DNA of 64,000 bases, taken from NCBI RefSeq assembly GCF_009905215.1, contig NZ_CP047593.1, forward strand, positions 3,414,900-3,478,899. Direction: 5' to 3'. Origin of the DNA: Tichowtungia aerotolerans (lineage in GTDB: Bacteria; Verrucomicrobiota; Kiritimatiellia; Kiritimatiellales; Tichowtungiaceae). Below the pieces are notes generated by a model. That model was not told the DNA's origin. It ran no database searches and saw nothing but the letters and a program-made list of their open reading frames with translations. Below, one piece after another: positions 7,241-16,580 of the stretch (position 1 is its first letter; each line of letters begins with the position of its first letter). Position numbers and translations under genes: made by a program.

Positions 7241-8314
7241 ATGAGTAAAAAACAAATAGAACCATTACTAAAAGCTGTAAGAGAAAAAAAGGCATCGGAT
7301 CTCTTGCTGACGGTTGGCGCCGCCCCCCAGCTTCGTATCAATGGACTGCTTGAGCCGGAAGATGATGCGCCGCTTTCTGCAAAGCAGCTTGAGAGCATGG
7401 TTCTGGAAATTCTCAGCGAGCATCAAAAGCTGGTTTTTGAAACATATAAGTCCGTCGATTTTTCCATCGATTTCCCCAGCATTTCAAAATTCAGAATGAA
7501 TGCTTATTACCAGCGGGGAAACGTTGCGCTGGCGGCACGCATTATTCCAGACGAAATCCCATCGGCTCAGGAGCTGGGACTGCCCAAGATTATAGAAGAA
7601 TTCAGCGGGCGATCCTCGGGGCTGTTTCTGGTGACGGGGCCGGCCGGCAGTGGAAAGTCCACAACACTCGCCTCGATGGTCGACCGCATCAACCGCCATC
7701 GTTCGGCTCATATCATCACCATTGAAGATCCGATTGAGTACGAACATCATCATATTCGCTCCATTGTTGACCAAAGAGAAATCGGCAGCGATGCGGAATC
7801 TTTCAGCAGCGCACTGCACAGCATTTTCCGCCAGTCCCCGGACGTGATTATGGTCGGAGAGCTTCGCGATCTTGAAACCATCCACCTTGCGCTGACATTA
7901 GCAGAGACAGGCCACTTGATCCTCGGGACCCTTCATACCCAGGACACGACGCATGCCATCAGCCGGATTGTGGATGTATTTCCATCCGATCAACAGCAGC
8001 AGATTTATTTCCAGGTTTCTCAGGTGCTGATCGGCGTTGTCGCACAGCAGCTGATGCTGACTCAGGATAATTCCAAACGGGTTTTGGCCTGCGAAGTGAT
8101 GCGGGTTAATTCCGGAATCCAGAACCTGATCCGCGAAATGAAGATCGAACAGATTTACAGCATGATTCAGGCCGGGCGAAAAGAAGGCATGGTTACGATG
8201 AATGAGTCGTTGCGTGAGCTTCTTGAGCTCGATCTTGTCCATGCACATGCCGCCCTTAACCGGACGGTGAAACCCAGGGAGCTGCTTCGACTCATCGAAG
8301 CTCACAAACAATAA
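7241..8314 (+). CDS. pilT: Type IV pilus retraction ATPase PilT
   Basis: A 357-residue hexameric ATPase expected to depolymerise pili at the inner membrane. Visible: Walker A GPAGSGKST (133-141), Asp box IEDPIEYEH, Walker B region DVIMVGELRD (201-210), His box ETGHLILGTLHT, and a PilT-type retraction motif near NLIREMKIEQI. The start at 7241 follows GGAGGGAAC; an ATG 48 bp upstream lacks such a site. It heads the pilus operon, 11 bp before the secretin gene. It differs from PilB in lacking the long N-terminal domain and Cys4 zinc motif. Confidence 0.93.
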   Translation: MSKKQIEPLLKAVREKKASDLLLTVGAAPQLRINGLLEPEDDAPLSAKQLESMVLEILSEHQKLVFETYKSVDFSIDFPSISKFRMNAYYQRGNVALAARIIPDEIPSAQELGLPKIIEEFSGRSSGLFLVTGPAGSGKSTTLASMVDRINRHRSAHIITIEDPIEYEHHHIRSIVDQREIGSDAESFSSALHSIFRQSPDVIMVGELRDLETIHLALTLAETGHLILGTLHTQDTTHAISRIVDVFPSDQQQQIYFQVSQVLIGVVAQQLMLTQDNSKRVLACEVMRVNSGIQNLIREMKIEQIYSMIQAGRKEGMVTMNESLRELLELDLVHAHAALNRTVKPRELLRLIEAHKQ

Positions 8315-8325
8315 GGAGACTGGTT

Positions 8326-10071
8326 ATGAGGAACAAGACCCATCGGAAGCCACCCTTTGGTGTGCAAACCAGCATACTGCTGAGCATGCTGCTGTGCTTA
8401 TCGGCATCTGCGCAGATGACGGGAGAGGAGCTGTCCGCGACGAACGAGACAGACACAATAAGCGCAACAGGAACATCCGACTATGTATCCATACAGGTGG
8501 ATGGCGGAACGATCCGTCAGGTGTTGAATGCCTTTGCGATGCAGACTCAGCGCAACGTGGTGATTGGGCCGGAAGTGGTCAGCGAAGACGTCAACATTCA
8601 TTTAAATCAGGTTCGCTGGGATGAAGCCCTTGAAGTGATCCTCAAACCCTACGGATATGGCTACCGAATGGTTGGAAACACGATTGTTATCAGCGAACTG
8701 GAAAACTTGGCGTCTTTAGCCGCTGTTGAGCCGCTCGAAACCAGAGTGTTCGATCTTCGCTTCCTGGATGCAGGCGATGTGAAGGAAATGCTGGAAGGAC
8801 AGCTTTCCAGCAGAGGAAGCATGAGTATTATGCAGACCAGCGGACAAAAAGGATGGGAATTCGCCGCACAAAGCCGGATGTATTCCAGGAGCGGAGCCAC
8901 ATTGACTAAACGTCAACGTTTGGTAGATGAAGAAAACTCAGCTCAGGCCAAGAGTAAAACCATCATTGTCACTGATATCCCCAGCATTCTGGACAGCATT
9001 GAGTCCGTCCTCGAAACCATAGATCAGATTCCGAAGCAGATTCTCGTTGAGGCAAAATTTATTGAAGTCAACGATAATTTCCTGAGAGACATCGGTGTGG
9101 AGCTCGGGGGAACAGTTAAGCTTGGCGGGAACCCGATCAGTTTTCAGGACAAATTCTTTGACGCCAGTCCCAGTGCATTTGATCCGGTCAGCACGGATAT
9201 TTCCGGAAAACGTACGCTCAATACGTTCGGCCAGCTTAGCTTTGAAAGCGGTGGTGCGGAATTTCTGTTGAACATGCTTCAGGAAGATGATGACAGCAAT
9301 GTCCTCTCATCCCCACGGGTCCTGACCCTGAACAACCAGGAGGCAACCATTATTGTCGGACAGAAATATCCGATCATTGAATCGGATGTATCGGGCAGCG
9401 GCGGCGACGCCATTACCTCCACCACACTGGATTATTATGAAAACATAGGGATTCAGCTGAATGTGGTTCCGCAGATCAGCGACGAAGGATTCATCAACAT
9501 GATTGTTCACCCTTCTGTCAGTTCGATCGTCGGCTTTGAAAGCGGTGCTGTTTCCACTGGCGGCAGCACGGACAACCAGGCCTTGACCCAGTATCCCATC
9601 ATCAATGTTCGCGAAGCTGAAACCCAGATTCTTCTGAAGGACCAGGAAACAACGGTCATCGGCGGATTGCTCGAAGAACGTGACGGGATGACCGAATTCA
9701 AAGTTCCTCTGCTGGGAGATATTCCGTTTCTGGGCGCTCTGTTCCGCAGACAGACGAGTGATCAGCGCACAGTCGACCTTCTGATATTCCTCTCTGCCAC
9801 GATTGTAGATGCTGACTCCGACTACATGAACAGCAGCAGAGTCGAGGACGCAGAAGAGGTTTTTGCAGAAGAACCTGCCATCGAGATTGTGGTCGTCGCA
9901 TCCGAAGTCGAGACCAATGCACCGGTGGTCGAAATAGATGTTTCGGAGGCGGAGATAAACGCGCCTGTAGTTGAAACAGAAGCCCCTGCAGCCTCTAAAG
10001 AGGAAGACGCGGTTGAGCCGGAAGACAATGCGCAGCAGGTCCAGTCTGTAATGAACGACCTGAGCAGCTGA
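8326..10071 (+). CDS. pilQ: Secretin (PilQ/GspD family)
   Basis: An outer-membrane multimeric channel through which pilus or substrate passes. The 581-residue protein has a signal peptide ending around ASAQ. A short N-terminal N-domain (VSIQVDGGTIRQVLNAFAMQ, about 50-115) precedes an N1-type domain. The secretin core follows, with VLSSPRVLTLNNQEATIIVG and VPLLGDIPFLGALFRR, the conserved C-terminal secretin signature. The last 75 residues form an unusual acidic tail with loose repeats (TNAPVVEI, INAPVVET). No AMIN domain is seen, so it is closer to GspD/short PilQ. The RBS AAGGAG lies upstream. GspA/GspB at 56.8-58.2 kb could help assemble it. Confidence 0.92.
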   Translation: MRNKTHRKPPFGVQTSILLSMLLCLSASAQMTGEELSATNETDTISATGTSDYVSIQVDGGTIRQVLNAFAMQTQRNVVIGPEVVSEDVNIHLNQVRWDEALEVILKPYGYGYRMVGNTIVISELENLASLAAVEPLETRVFDLRFLDAGDVKEMLEGQLSSRGSMSIMQTSGQKGWEFAAQSRMYSRSGATLTKRQRLVDEENSAQAKSKTIIVTDIPSILDSIESVLETIDQIPKQILVEAKFIEVNDNFLRDIGVELGGTVKLGGNPISFQDKFFDASPSAFDPVSTDISGKRTLNTFGQLSFESGGAEFLLNMLQEDDDSNVLSSPRVLTLNNQEATIIVGQKYPIIESDVSGSGGDAITSTTLDYYENIGIQLNVVPQISDEGFINMIVHPSVSSIVGFESGAVSTGGSTDNQALTQYPIINVREAETQILLKDQETTVIGGLLEERDGMTEFKVPLLGDIPFLGALFRRQTSDQRTVDLLIFLSATIVDADSDYMNSSRVEDAEEVFAEEPAIEIVVVASEVETNAPVVEIDVSEAEINAPVVETEAPAASKEEDAVEPEDNAQQVQSVMNDLSS

Positions 10072-10090
10072 GAATACAGGAAAAACTATA

Positions 10091-11776
10091 ATGAACACTC
10101 GGAAAACAATGACGCAGCAGCAATTGCAGGAACTTTTTCTCGAGCATGAGGATGAAGAAGTCTCTCTGCATCATATTGCAGAGCACTGCGGATTGGCGTC
10201 TGCCAAAGAACTGGCAGAGGCCTTTTCCGAGCTGTTGAATATTCCGTTTATGGATATTCCAGAGGAATGCCATATCGAGCGGTCAGTGATTGAGCTGGTC
10301 CCCGAACCCGTTGCCAAGCGTTACACACTGATTCCGTTTGAGCAGAACAACGAACACTCACTGACCGTCGTTATGGCAAACCCCCTCGATCTGGACGCGA
10401 TCGATACTGTGCGCTCCCAGACGAAACTGGAAGTGCACCGTGTTGTTGGCGTCGAAGACGATATTCTCAGGCTGATTAACAAATCCTATCAGGCAGAGTC
10501 CTACATTGAAGAAGGTCTGCAGGATATTATCTCCCTGGAAAACATTGACCTGGACCTGGATCCGGGTGACACCATGCATGTGGAACTGGATCATCTCAAG
10601 GATCAGGCCAATGATGTCCCTGTTATCCGTTTCGTCAATCTTCTGCTGATGGGAGCCATTCGCGACCGGGCCAGTGACATCCATTTTGAACCGGGGGAAC
10701 GCAGTGTTTCCGTACGGTTCAGGGTCGATGGGGTTTTAAGAGAAGTTACCCCTCCTCCCCGCGCCTTGTATGCTGCAATTGCTACACGGATTAAGATTCT
10801 GTCAGAACTGGATATTGCCGAACACCGTCTGCCTCAGGACGGAAGATTTAAGTTCAAAGTTCATGGACGAGTGATTGATGTGCGCGTATCTGTCCTTCCG
10901 GTTGCTCACGGAGAAAAAGTTGTTCTTCGCATTCTTGACCGGGAAGCGCTGCTGGTTGACATGGTCGATGTCGGTTTTGATCCGGTGATGCTGCAGCAGT
11001 TCAAAACCATACTCAATCACCCAAACGGAATCATTCTGTTGACCGGACCAACCGGCAGCGGCAAAACCACGACACTTTACAGTGCATTAAATTACCTCAA
11101 AAATCCGGAACGAAACATACAGACCGTAGAAGACCCGATTGAGTACCTGATCGACGGCATAAACCAGACCGCGATTCGTCCTCAGATCAATCTTGATTTT
11201 GCAAACTGCCTGCGTTCCATCCTGCGCCAAGACCCTGACATTATTATGATTGGGGAAATTCGCGACATGGAAACCGCCCAGATTGCAACCCGATCTTCTT
11301 TAACCGGTCATTTGGTTCTAAGCACATTGCACACGAATGATGCTCCCTCGTCTTTCAGCCGGCTGCGTGACATCGGCGTGCCCTCTTATCTGATTTCAGC
11401 AACCGTTCGTCTGGTTATCGCTCAAAGGCTGGTTCGCAAAATCTGCTCGCGGTGCAAAGAAGAAACAACCGCCAACCCAGAGCAGGTTGAATTAATCTCG
11501 AGAATCTGCCCGGACGCACCTTCCTGGAAATTCTATCACGGCAAGGGATGTCCGGATTGCCAGCACACCGGTTTCCATGGACGCACCGGAATTTTTGAGT
11601 TTCTCAAAGTGTCCGATGAATTCAGACGACTGGTAGCTGAAGATGCGAATGACAATGTTCTGCGTGATACCGCAATTCGAGGCGGGATGGAAACGCTTGC
11701 CAGCAATGGTTTTATAAAGGTGAAGTCAGGAGTCACAACCGTGGACGAGGTGCTCCATGTAACTCAACAAATCTAA
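10091..11776 (+). CDS. pilB: Pilus/secretion assembly ATPase (PilB/GspE)
   Basis: Drives polymerisation of pilin or pseudopilin at the inner membrane. The 561-residue protein has an N-terminal MshEN-type domain (about 1-140), then GspE_N2-like sequence and the ATPase core: Walker A GPTGSGKTTT (about 318-327), Asp box VEDPIEY, Walker B DIIMIGEIRD and His box LTGHLVLSTLHT. A Cys4 zinc motif (CSRC near 452, CPDC near 490) marks it as the assembly ATPase, in contrast to PilT. It lies between the secretin and pilC, 12 bp before the latter. Confidence 0.95.
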   Translation: MNTRKTMTQQQLQELFLEHEDEEVSLHHIAEHCGLASAKELAEAFSELLNIPFMDIPEECHIERSVIELVPEPVAKRYTLIPFEQNNEHSLTVVMANPLDLDAIDTVRSQTKLEVHRVVGVEDDILRLINKSYQAESYIEEGLQDIISLENIDLDLDPGDTMHVELDHLKDQANDVPVIRFVNLLLMGAIRDRASDIHFEPGERSVSVRFRVDGVLREVTPPPRALYAAIATRIKILSELDIAEHRLPQDGRFKFKVHGRVIDVRVSVLPVAHGEKVVLRILDREALLVDMVDVGFDPVMLQQFKTILNHPNGIILLTGPTGSGKTTTLYSALNYLKNPERNIQTVEDPIEYLIDGINQTAIRPQINLDFANCLRSILRQDPDIIMIGEIRDMETAQIATRSSLTGHLVLSTLHTNDAPSSFSRLRDIGVPSYLISATVRLVIAQRLVRKICSRCKEETTANPEQVELISRICPDAPSWKFYHGKGCPDCQHTGFHGRTGIFEFLKVSDEFRRLVAEDANDNVLRDTAIRGGMETLASNGFIKVKSGVTTVDEVLHVTQQI

Positions 11777-11788
11777 CGGAGAAATGCT

Positions 11789-13075
11789 ATGAAACAATTC
11801 AACTACACAGCAAAAGACGCCTCCGGAAAACTGATTCGCAATATGATCGAAGCAGAAACCCGACAGAGCGCCTTGTCTGAACTCCGGCGAAAGGGTCTGA
11901 CCGTTGTCAGCCTTATGGAACAGGATGGGCATCATTCACCAATCACTGAACGCATTCGGGAAACAGCCCAAAACTACCGTCAGTCGGCAAAAGAAAAGGA
12001 AGACCTGACTCTCGCCTCCAAAAAGAAAATCATCTCTGCCCGTATCCGCCTTAGTGATATGGCTATTTTCTGCCGGCAGCTGGCGATTTCGGTCAATTCG
12101 GGATTATCGTTGAGGGAAGCATTGGAAGGAATTCATGAAGATATGGATGTCCCTGCCCTGAAAAGAGTCCTGGATGACATTATTCGGAAACTACACGACG
12201 GCATACCTTTTTCAAAAGCCGTGGCAAACCATCCAAGAGTATTTTCGCCGGTATTCATCGGCATGATACGGGCCGCAGAAGAAGCCGGCTCCCTGCCGGA
12301 AACCCTGGACCGTCTCGCCGCATATATGGAGTCAAGCGATAAGCTGCGCCGAAAAATCAAAAGCCTGATGGCCTATCCCGCGTTTGTCGCTGGCTTCTTT
12401 ATCTTAATCTGTCTCGTTATGGTTCTAGCAATCATTCCGCGTTTTCAGAGAATCTTCGGAGACCTGAATGCCGATCTCCCCAAATTCACACAGGCAGTAT
12501 TCGCCATCAATCAATATATTGTTACGCATTTTCTCTTTATTGTGGGGATTGCTGCTCTACTGAGCATTGGTTACATCCTGTACGGAAGAACAAAAACCGG
12601 CGGACTGCAGATTGCTAAAATCAAGCTCGACATGCCGTTGTCCGGAACGTGCCTGAAACGCTACATCATCGCCCGAATCTGCCGGTGTCTGTCCATTATG
12701 CTGAAGAGCGGCGTGCCGGTTTCAACCGCACTGAGAATTGTTGCAAAGATCGGTGATAACCTGGCGATTGAACGCGCTATCGACGAAGCACACGCAAAGA
12801 TTATCTCAGGGTCCACCATTGCTGCTGGACTGAATCAGACCGATGTGTTTCCTGCCCTTTTGATTCGGATGCTGGGTGTTGGTGAAAGTGCAGGACGTTT
12901 GCCGGATGTACTGGATCGGGTCAGCGATGCCTATGAAGACCAGGTTGAGGCTGCAATTACAACCAGCACCGCGCTGCTGGAGCCCGTGATTATTACAGTG
13001 TTTGGAATGATGGTGCTTCTGTTGATCATCAGCATTTATCTGCCGGTGTTCTCTGTAGCAGCACATATTAGATAG
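11789..13075 (+). CDS. pilC: Inner-membrane platform protein (PilC/GspF)
   Basis: The polytopic platform that couples the assembly ATPase to pilin. It is 428 residues long, with an N-terminal MKQFNYTAKDASGK segment typical of GspF, and two GspF domains (about 85-210 and 285-410) each followed by hydrophobic helices (around 195-220, 240-265 and 395-425). GMIRAAEEAGSLPETLDRLA and its second-domain counterpart MLGVGESAGRLPDVLDRVS show the internal duplication. The order B-C-pilin is standard. Confidence 0.95.
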   Translation: MKQFNYTAKDASGKLIRNMIEAETRQSALSELRRKGLTVVSLMEQDGHHSPITERIRETAQNYRQSAKEKEDLTLASKKKIISARIRLSDMAIFCRQLAISVNSGLSLREALEGIHEDMDVPALKRVLDDIIRKLHDGIPFSKAVANHPRVFSPVFIGMIRAAEEAGSLPETLDRLAAYMESSDKLRRKIKSLMAYPAFVAGFFILICLVMVLAIIPRFQRIFGDLNADLPKFTQAVFAINQYIVTHFLFIVGIAALLSIGYILYGRTKTGGLQIAKIKLDMPLSGTCLKRYIIARICRCLSIMLKSGVPVSTALRIVAKIGDNLAIERAIDEAHAKIISGSTIAAGLNQTDVFPALLIRMLGVGESAGRLPDVLDRVSDAYEDQVEAAITTSTALLEPVIITVFGMMVLLLIISIYLPVFSVAAHIR

Positions 13076-13134
13076 GCATCTTCGGAATAAATCCGGAAAG
13101 GTGCGGGAACAAGGGAACAAAAAGGAGGAGTCCC

Positions 13135-13560
13135 ATGAAGAGAAAACAGAAAGCAGGGTTCACCCTGGTCGAACTGATGATCGTGGCTGCGATTATCGCA
13201 ATTCTGGCTGCGATTATCATTCCGCTTCTGTCGTCAAATCGTGATACCGCGATTGCCGCAGAGGCTCACAACCTGTGTGGAACGGTTGCTACAGCCTGTA
13301 AGGTTTATTATGCAAAAAACGGTGCAGGTCCTACCAGCACTGCTGATTTGCCGGCAACCACTCAAACCGAACTGGAAAATGCAAAATATTACGATGAGTC
13401 AGATATTGAGATTGACTGGACCAGCCCCGCGGCATGGACAATCACAGTAACCAGTGGAGCTAACGTTTACTCAACTGGAACCGCCGAGGATCTTACGCTG
13501 AATCAAGCAGGCACATGGGGAGGCTCGTTGGTTACCAAAGGAATTGCAGCAGCCAACTAA
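13135..13560 (+). CDS. Major pilin / GspG-like prepilin
   Basis: A 141-residue prepilin. The type III signal KAGFTLVELMIVAAI has the prepilin peptidase site G/F and Glu5; a hydrophobic helix follows and then a small globular domain of about 105 residues. The strong RBS AAGGAGG and a GC-rich hairpin just after the stop suggest higher expression than neighbours, so this is probably the main subunit. No prepilin peptidase gene is in the window. The globular domain lacks an obvious disulfide pair (Cys60 and Cys66 are close together), so it is not a classical PilA D-loop pilin. Confidence 0.88.
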   Translation: MKRKQKAGFTLVELMIVAAIIAILAAIIIPLLSSNRDTAIAAEAHNLCGTVATACKVYYAKNGAGPTSTADLPATTQTELENAKYYDESDIEIDWTSPAAWTITVTSGANVYSTGTAEDLTLNQAGTWGGSLVTKGIAAAN

Positions 13561-13569
13561 ACTATACTG

Positions 13570-13595
13570 CCCGCCCCGGTCAAGTCCGGGGCGGG
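13570..13595 (+). promoter_or_regulatory. GC-rich hairpin after the pilin gene
   Basis: A 10-bp perfect stem CCCGCCCCGG/CCGGGGCGGG with loop TCAAGT starts 9 bp after the pilin stop. There is no T-run, so it is not a canonical terminator. It may stabilise pilin mRNA or partly terminate ahead of pilM. Confidence 0.7.
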
Positions 13596-13619
13596 AGGTG
13601 CCCAGACGGAGATATTAGA

Positions 13620-14552
13620 ATGAGCAGTTTGAAAAGCATGCTGACCCGGGAACAGGTGGTTGGACTTGATATTAACGACGGTCAAATTACTGCCGCCTGG
13701 TTTCAGGCAGGAAATCTTCATGCCGGACTCAAAAATATAGTTTGCGGCGAATATTCTCCTGGAGTGGATGACCGTCATGTTGCCAAGGCAATCAGGGAAA
13801 TATGGCGCAAAGAAAAGATACCAACACGTACGGTTCAATCCTGCCTGCACAGCCGCAGTTTACTAATCCGTTATTTTAAATATGAAAATATCAGCCGGGA
13901 AGAACTGCCTAGAGTTCTTTCCCTGGAAGCAGAAGAAGCTTTGCAGTGCCCTATCGATGAAATTTCTCTGGACTGGCAATTAAATACGGAGCTGCCCTCG
14001 AATTCAAATGCTCAAAAACTATCAGGAACTCTGGTTGCCGCTCCTCGTCATAAAGTATTGCGTCACCTGAAATTAATAAAAATGGCCGGGCTTTATTCAG
14101 TGAATGTCCATGTAAGTTATTCGGCGCTGAACAACTTATACTCATGGTTAATGAAGGAACAGGATACCGAACCCGTTTGTCTGATCAACCTAACTCAAAG
14201 CTCGGTCGATATTGTCATGCATTCTGACAACAGCAATTATCCGCGCACTCTTTTTTCTGCAGAAACCGGATGGGAACACAACGGTTCTTATTTGCTGGAA
14301 AACATTCAAAACGCCCTGCTCTACTATCATCTCAAACTCAAACATGCTCCGATCAAACGGATTTTTTTGGCAGGACGTCTCTCTGGCCTTGATGAGTTCA
14401 AAAAAAATCTTTCTGAAGAAACATCTCTGCCTGTCAGCGAATTGGACATGTCTTCCATCCTGAAAATCAACAATAAGTTTCTCGCGGGGGACCGAGCCCG
14501 TAATCAGGCCACGGCAATTGGTTTGGGACTCAAAAGAGAGGTCGTACAATGA
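13620..14552 (+). CDS. pilM: PilM-like actin-fold pilus assembly protein
   Basis: A 310-residue cytoplasmic protein with an ASKHA-type layout: VVGLDINDGQITAAWF near the N-terminus and a C-terminal IKRIFLAGRLSG segment, as in PilM/GspL cytoplasmic domains. PilM normally binds the PilN N-terminus at the inner face of the membrane, linking the motor to PilNOP. Sequence similarity by eye is modest, and the call leans on position between the pilin and pilN-like genes. The ATG at 13620 begins after the hairpin; an in-frame upstream start at 13515 would overlap the pilin gene and is rejected. Confidence 0.75.
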   Translation: MSSLKSMLTREQVVGLDINDGQITAAWFQAGNLHAGLKNIVCGEYSPGVDDRHVAKAIREIWRKEKIPTRTVQSCLHSRSLLIRYFKYENISREELPRVLSLEAEEALQCPIDEISLDWQLNTELPSNSNAQKLSGTLVAAPRHKVLRHLKLIKMAGLYSVNVHVSYSALNNLYSWLMKEQDTEPVCLINLTQSSVDIVMHSDNSNYPRTLFSAETGWEHNGSYLLENIQNALLYYHLKLKHAPIKRIFLAGRLSGLDEFKKNLSEETSLPVSELDMSSILKINNKFLAGDRARNQATAIGLGLKREVVQ

Positions 14553-15145
14553 ACTGGTGTGAAATCAATCTAGCGCGAGACCTGATTTATTCCTCCAGAA
14601 AAAGACAGCGCGTGTACTGGATGATGATCCTCTATTTATGTGCTGCCGGCTGTCTGTTGGCAATTACCGCGGGGATTGCCACGCGACGTGTCCTAGAAGG
14701 ATTCGACTTCCACAGACAGGCTTTAAGAATCGAACAGCGATTCAGCAACACCCACCCGTCGGCATCGTCCATGCCTTCCTACGCTGAAGATTTAAATCAG
14801 ATTTTATTATCCGACCAGAACGCCGTTGAAGCTCTGGGGCAGGCACTGCCGGAGCAATTGCATACGACGCTTCCATTGATTGTTGCGATTTTAAGCCGCC
14901 CTGATAACGGCACCCTTCATAAACTCAGTTTTTCTCAGGAAACCAGCCAGGGCGACTCGGAACTTGTCTTCAGTATTCGAGTGCCGCTTGCTCAACGATC
15001 TCCACCCAGTTTTATTCAGCAATGGAACAAAGACAAGGCACTGAATCGCCAGTTTTCATCAATCACGCCTGTGACAACCCACAGAGAAAAAATTGGTGGA
15101 GAAGATGTTCTGATTATGAGTTATAAAGCGGTTTTCAGGGAGTAA
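14549..15145 (+). CDS. pilN: PilN-like inner-membrane assembly protein
   Basis: A 198-residue bitopic protein. Its N-terminus MNWCEINLARDLIYSS resembles the PilN motif INLLP that contacts PilM; one transmembrane helix follows (about 24-44) and then a periplasmic ferredoxin-like domain. The start overlaps the pilM stop by 4 bp (ATGA), as expected for tight coupling. The partner is the PilO-like protein encoded 3 bp downstream. Confidence 0.75.
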   Translation: MNWCEINLARDLIYSSRKRQRVYWMMILYLCAAGCLLAITAGIATRRVLEGFDFHRQALRIEQRFSNTHPSASSMPSYAEDLNQILLSDQNAVEALGQALPEQLHTTLPLIVAILSRPDNGTLHKLSFSQETSQGDSELVFSIRVPLAQRSPPSFIQQWNKDKALNRQFSSITPVTTHREKIGGEDVLIMSYKAVFRE

Positions 15146-15148
15146 CCA

Positions 15149-15688
15149 ATGGACAGCGCAAGGTTTATTAGAAATAAAACAATTATGAGCGCGTGGTTAG
15201 TAACTCCGTTGCTATTGACTGCTATTCTGGATCGCGCTGCATTCAGCTATCTGGAGCGTCAAAAAGTATCCTTTATTCGCAACCAGGCCCTCAAGAAAAT
15301 CATTCCTGAAATGACGGAGGCGGCAGAGAATTTCAATTCTTTCATCTTGCCGTACCAATCTGACGACAGCCAAACAACATCCGTTCAGGACAATATTATA
15401 CGACAAATCAATAATGCTGCTGGACGAGTCCCTCTCACTGTAACCGCAATTAAACTGAACCAGGATCTCATCGCCAAAGACCCCAGAACTGTCCGAATTG
15501 ACATGCTGGTAAAAGGAGAAGGTACCCCCCGCGAAATCACCGCATTCTTAAATCATATCAAAACGACCGATCCTCAGATCTTTGAAACCCGCATTTCAAT
15601 CATTCATACCGGCTGGGAAACATCGCTTTTTCAACTGGAAGCAGATCTCAGTCGCATTTATATCCAGCCTCATCGAGATAAAAAATGA
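15149..15688 (+). CDS. pilO: PilO-like inner-membrane assembly protein
   Basis: A 179-residue protein with one N-terminal hydrophobic segment (about 12-30), a helical region (35-75) and a C-terminal alpha/beta domain ending in a strand (WETSLFQLEADLSRIYI). This is the PilO/GspM layout. The match is by architecture and gene order rather than a strong motif. Together with PilN and PilP it would form the periplasmic alignment complex between platform and secretin. Confidence 0.65.
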   Translation: MDSARFIRNKTIMSAWLVTPLLLTAILDRAAFSYLERQKVSFIRNQALKKIIPEMTEAAENFNSFILPYQSDDSQTTSVQDNIIRQINNAAGRVPLTVTAIKLNQDLIAKDPRTVRIDMLVKGEGTPREITAFLNHIKTTDPQIFETRISIIHTGWETSLFQLEADLSRIYIQPHRDKK

Positions 15689-16170
15689 AACTGCCTTCGA
15701 AAACAATCTATTTGATCGTACTTGGCTTTATTGCCGCAGCATTGGTCTGCGTTATATTTGTTCAGAAAAGAAACCGGCTTCTTCAAAGCTCCCTGGCAAG
15801 CGGGCAGTACGAAGCCCAATATCTTTCTGTAGCAAACAGACTTAAAGAACAAATCGCCGATATGCAGATAAAACTACAGGGAAACCTGAGCGATGACCTT
15901 CAGATTCCTAAAGAAAAACACAACAAAAAACCTATGGAGGTTGCCGCAGATATAACCATTGTTGAACCGCCGATTAATATCTGTCTTTCAGGGATCTATC
16001 TCAGCCATATAATGCCATTGGCAGAGATCAATGGACGTCTGTGTAAGATTGGAGACCGCATCGGCAGTTTAACTCTGGAAGCAATTGATCATTATAAGAT
16101 CCGACTTAGTGACAACAACGGAGATATTCAGATTGTTCAATTAAACACCGTTGATGAGGCAGCCCAATGA
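15685..16170 (+). CDS. pilP: PilP/GspC-like periplasmic coupler
   Basis: A 161-residue protein with an N-terminal transmembrane anchor (about 7-25), a charged linker and a C-terminal small beta domain. ICLSGIYLSHIMPLAEINGR followed by CKIGDRIGSLTLEAID matches the homology-region style of GspC and PilP (a beta sandwich that binds the secretin N-domain). The start overlaps the pilO-like stop by 4 bp. It is most likely the link between inner-membrane PilNO and the secretin. Confidence 0.7.
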   Translation: MKLPSKTIYLIVLGFIAAALVCVIFVQKRNRLLQSSLASGQYEAQYLSVANRLKEQIADMQIKLQGNLSDDLQIPKEKHNKKPMEVAADITIVEPPINICLSGIYLSHIMPLAEINGRLCKIGDRIGSLTLEAIDHYKIRLSDNNGDIQIVQLNTVDEAAQ

Positions 16171-16577
16171 AACCGACTGTTAACAATACCGGAATTACAT
16201 TGATAGAAGTAATGTTGAGTATTGTCATTCTGGCAATCCTAGCGGTTGTTGCCGTAACGGCCCTGTTTTACCCAACCTATCTGGTTGTAATGAGCAGTAT
16301 TGAACAGTCCGCCATCAATGCCGGAAACACTGAAATTGAGGCACATTTGAATAATTATAAAAAACCAATTACTCAGGGAAGTTTTTATACCGATGGATGG
16401 ACCGTCAGCACAACAAATGACGTGGTCGATTACAACGACCTCCCTTCTGATTACGCCCCTGGAACTGGCGACAAAGTTAAGTATGTTCTAATCAAAACTA
16501 CCGTCGGATATCGAGACGGTCATTCTGTAGAACTGGTGACGTACCGATCTCTTGAAATATCATCATCTGAAAGATAG
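16167..16577 (+). CDS. Minor prepilin (PilV/GspI-like)
   Basis: A 136-residue prepilin with processing site and helix NTGITLIEVMLSIVILAILA (cleavage after G, Glu5 present), followed by a short globular domain. It overlaps the upstream gene by 4 bp. Minor prepilins of this size prime the fibre and sit at its tip. The class (V or I) cannot be fixed by eye. Confidence 0.8.
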   Translation: MKPTVNNTGITLIEVMLSIVILAILAVVAVTALFYPTYLVVMSSIEQSAINAGNTEIEAHLNNYKKPITQGSFYTDGWTVSTTNDVVDYNDLPSDYAPGTGDKVKYVLIKTTVGYRDGHSVELVTYRSLEISSSER

Positions 16578-16580
16578 CTC

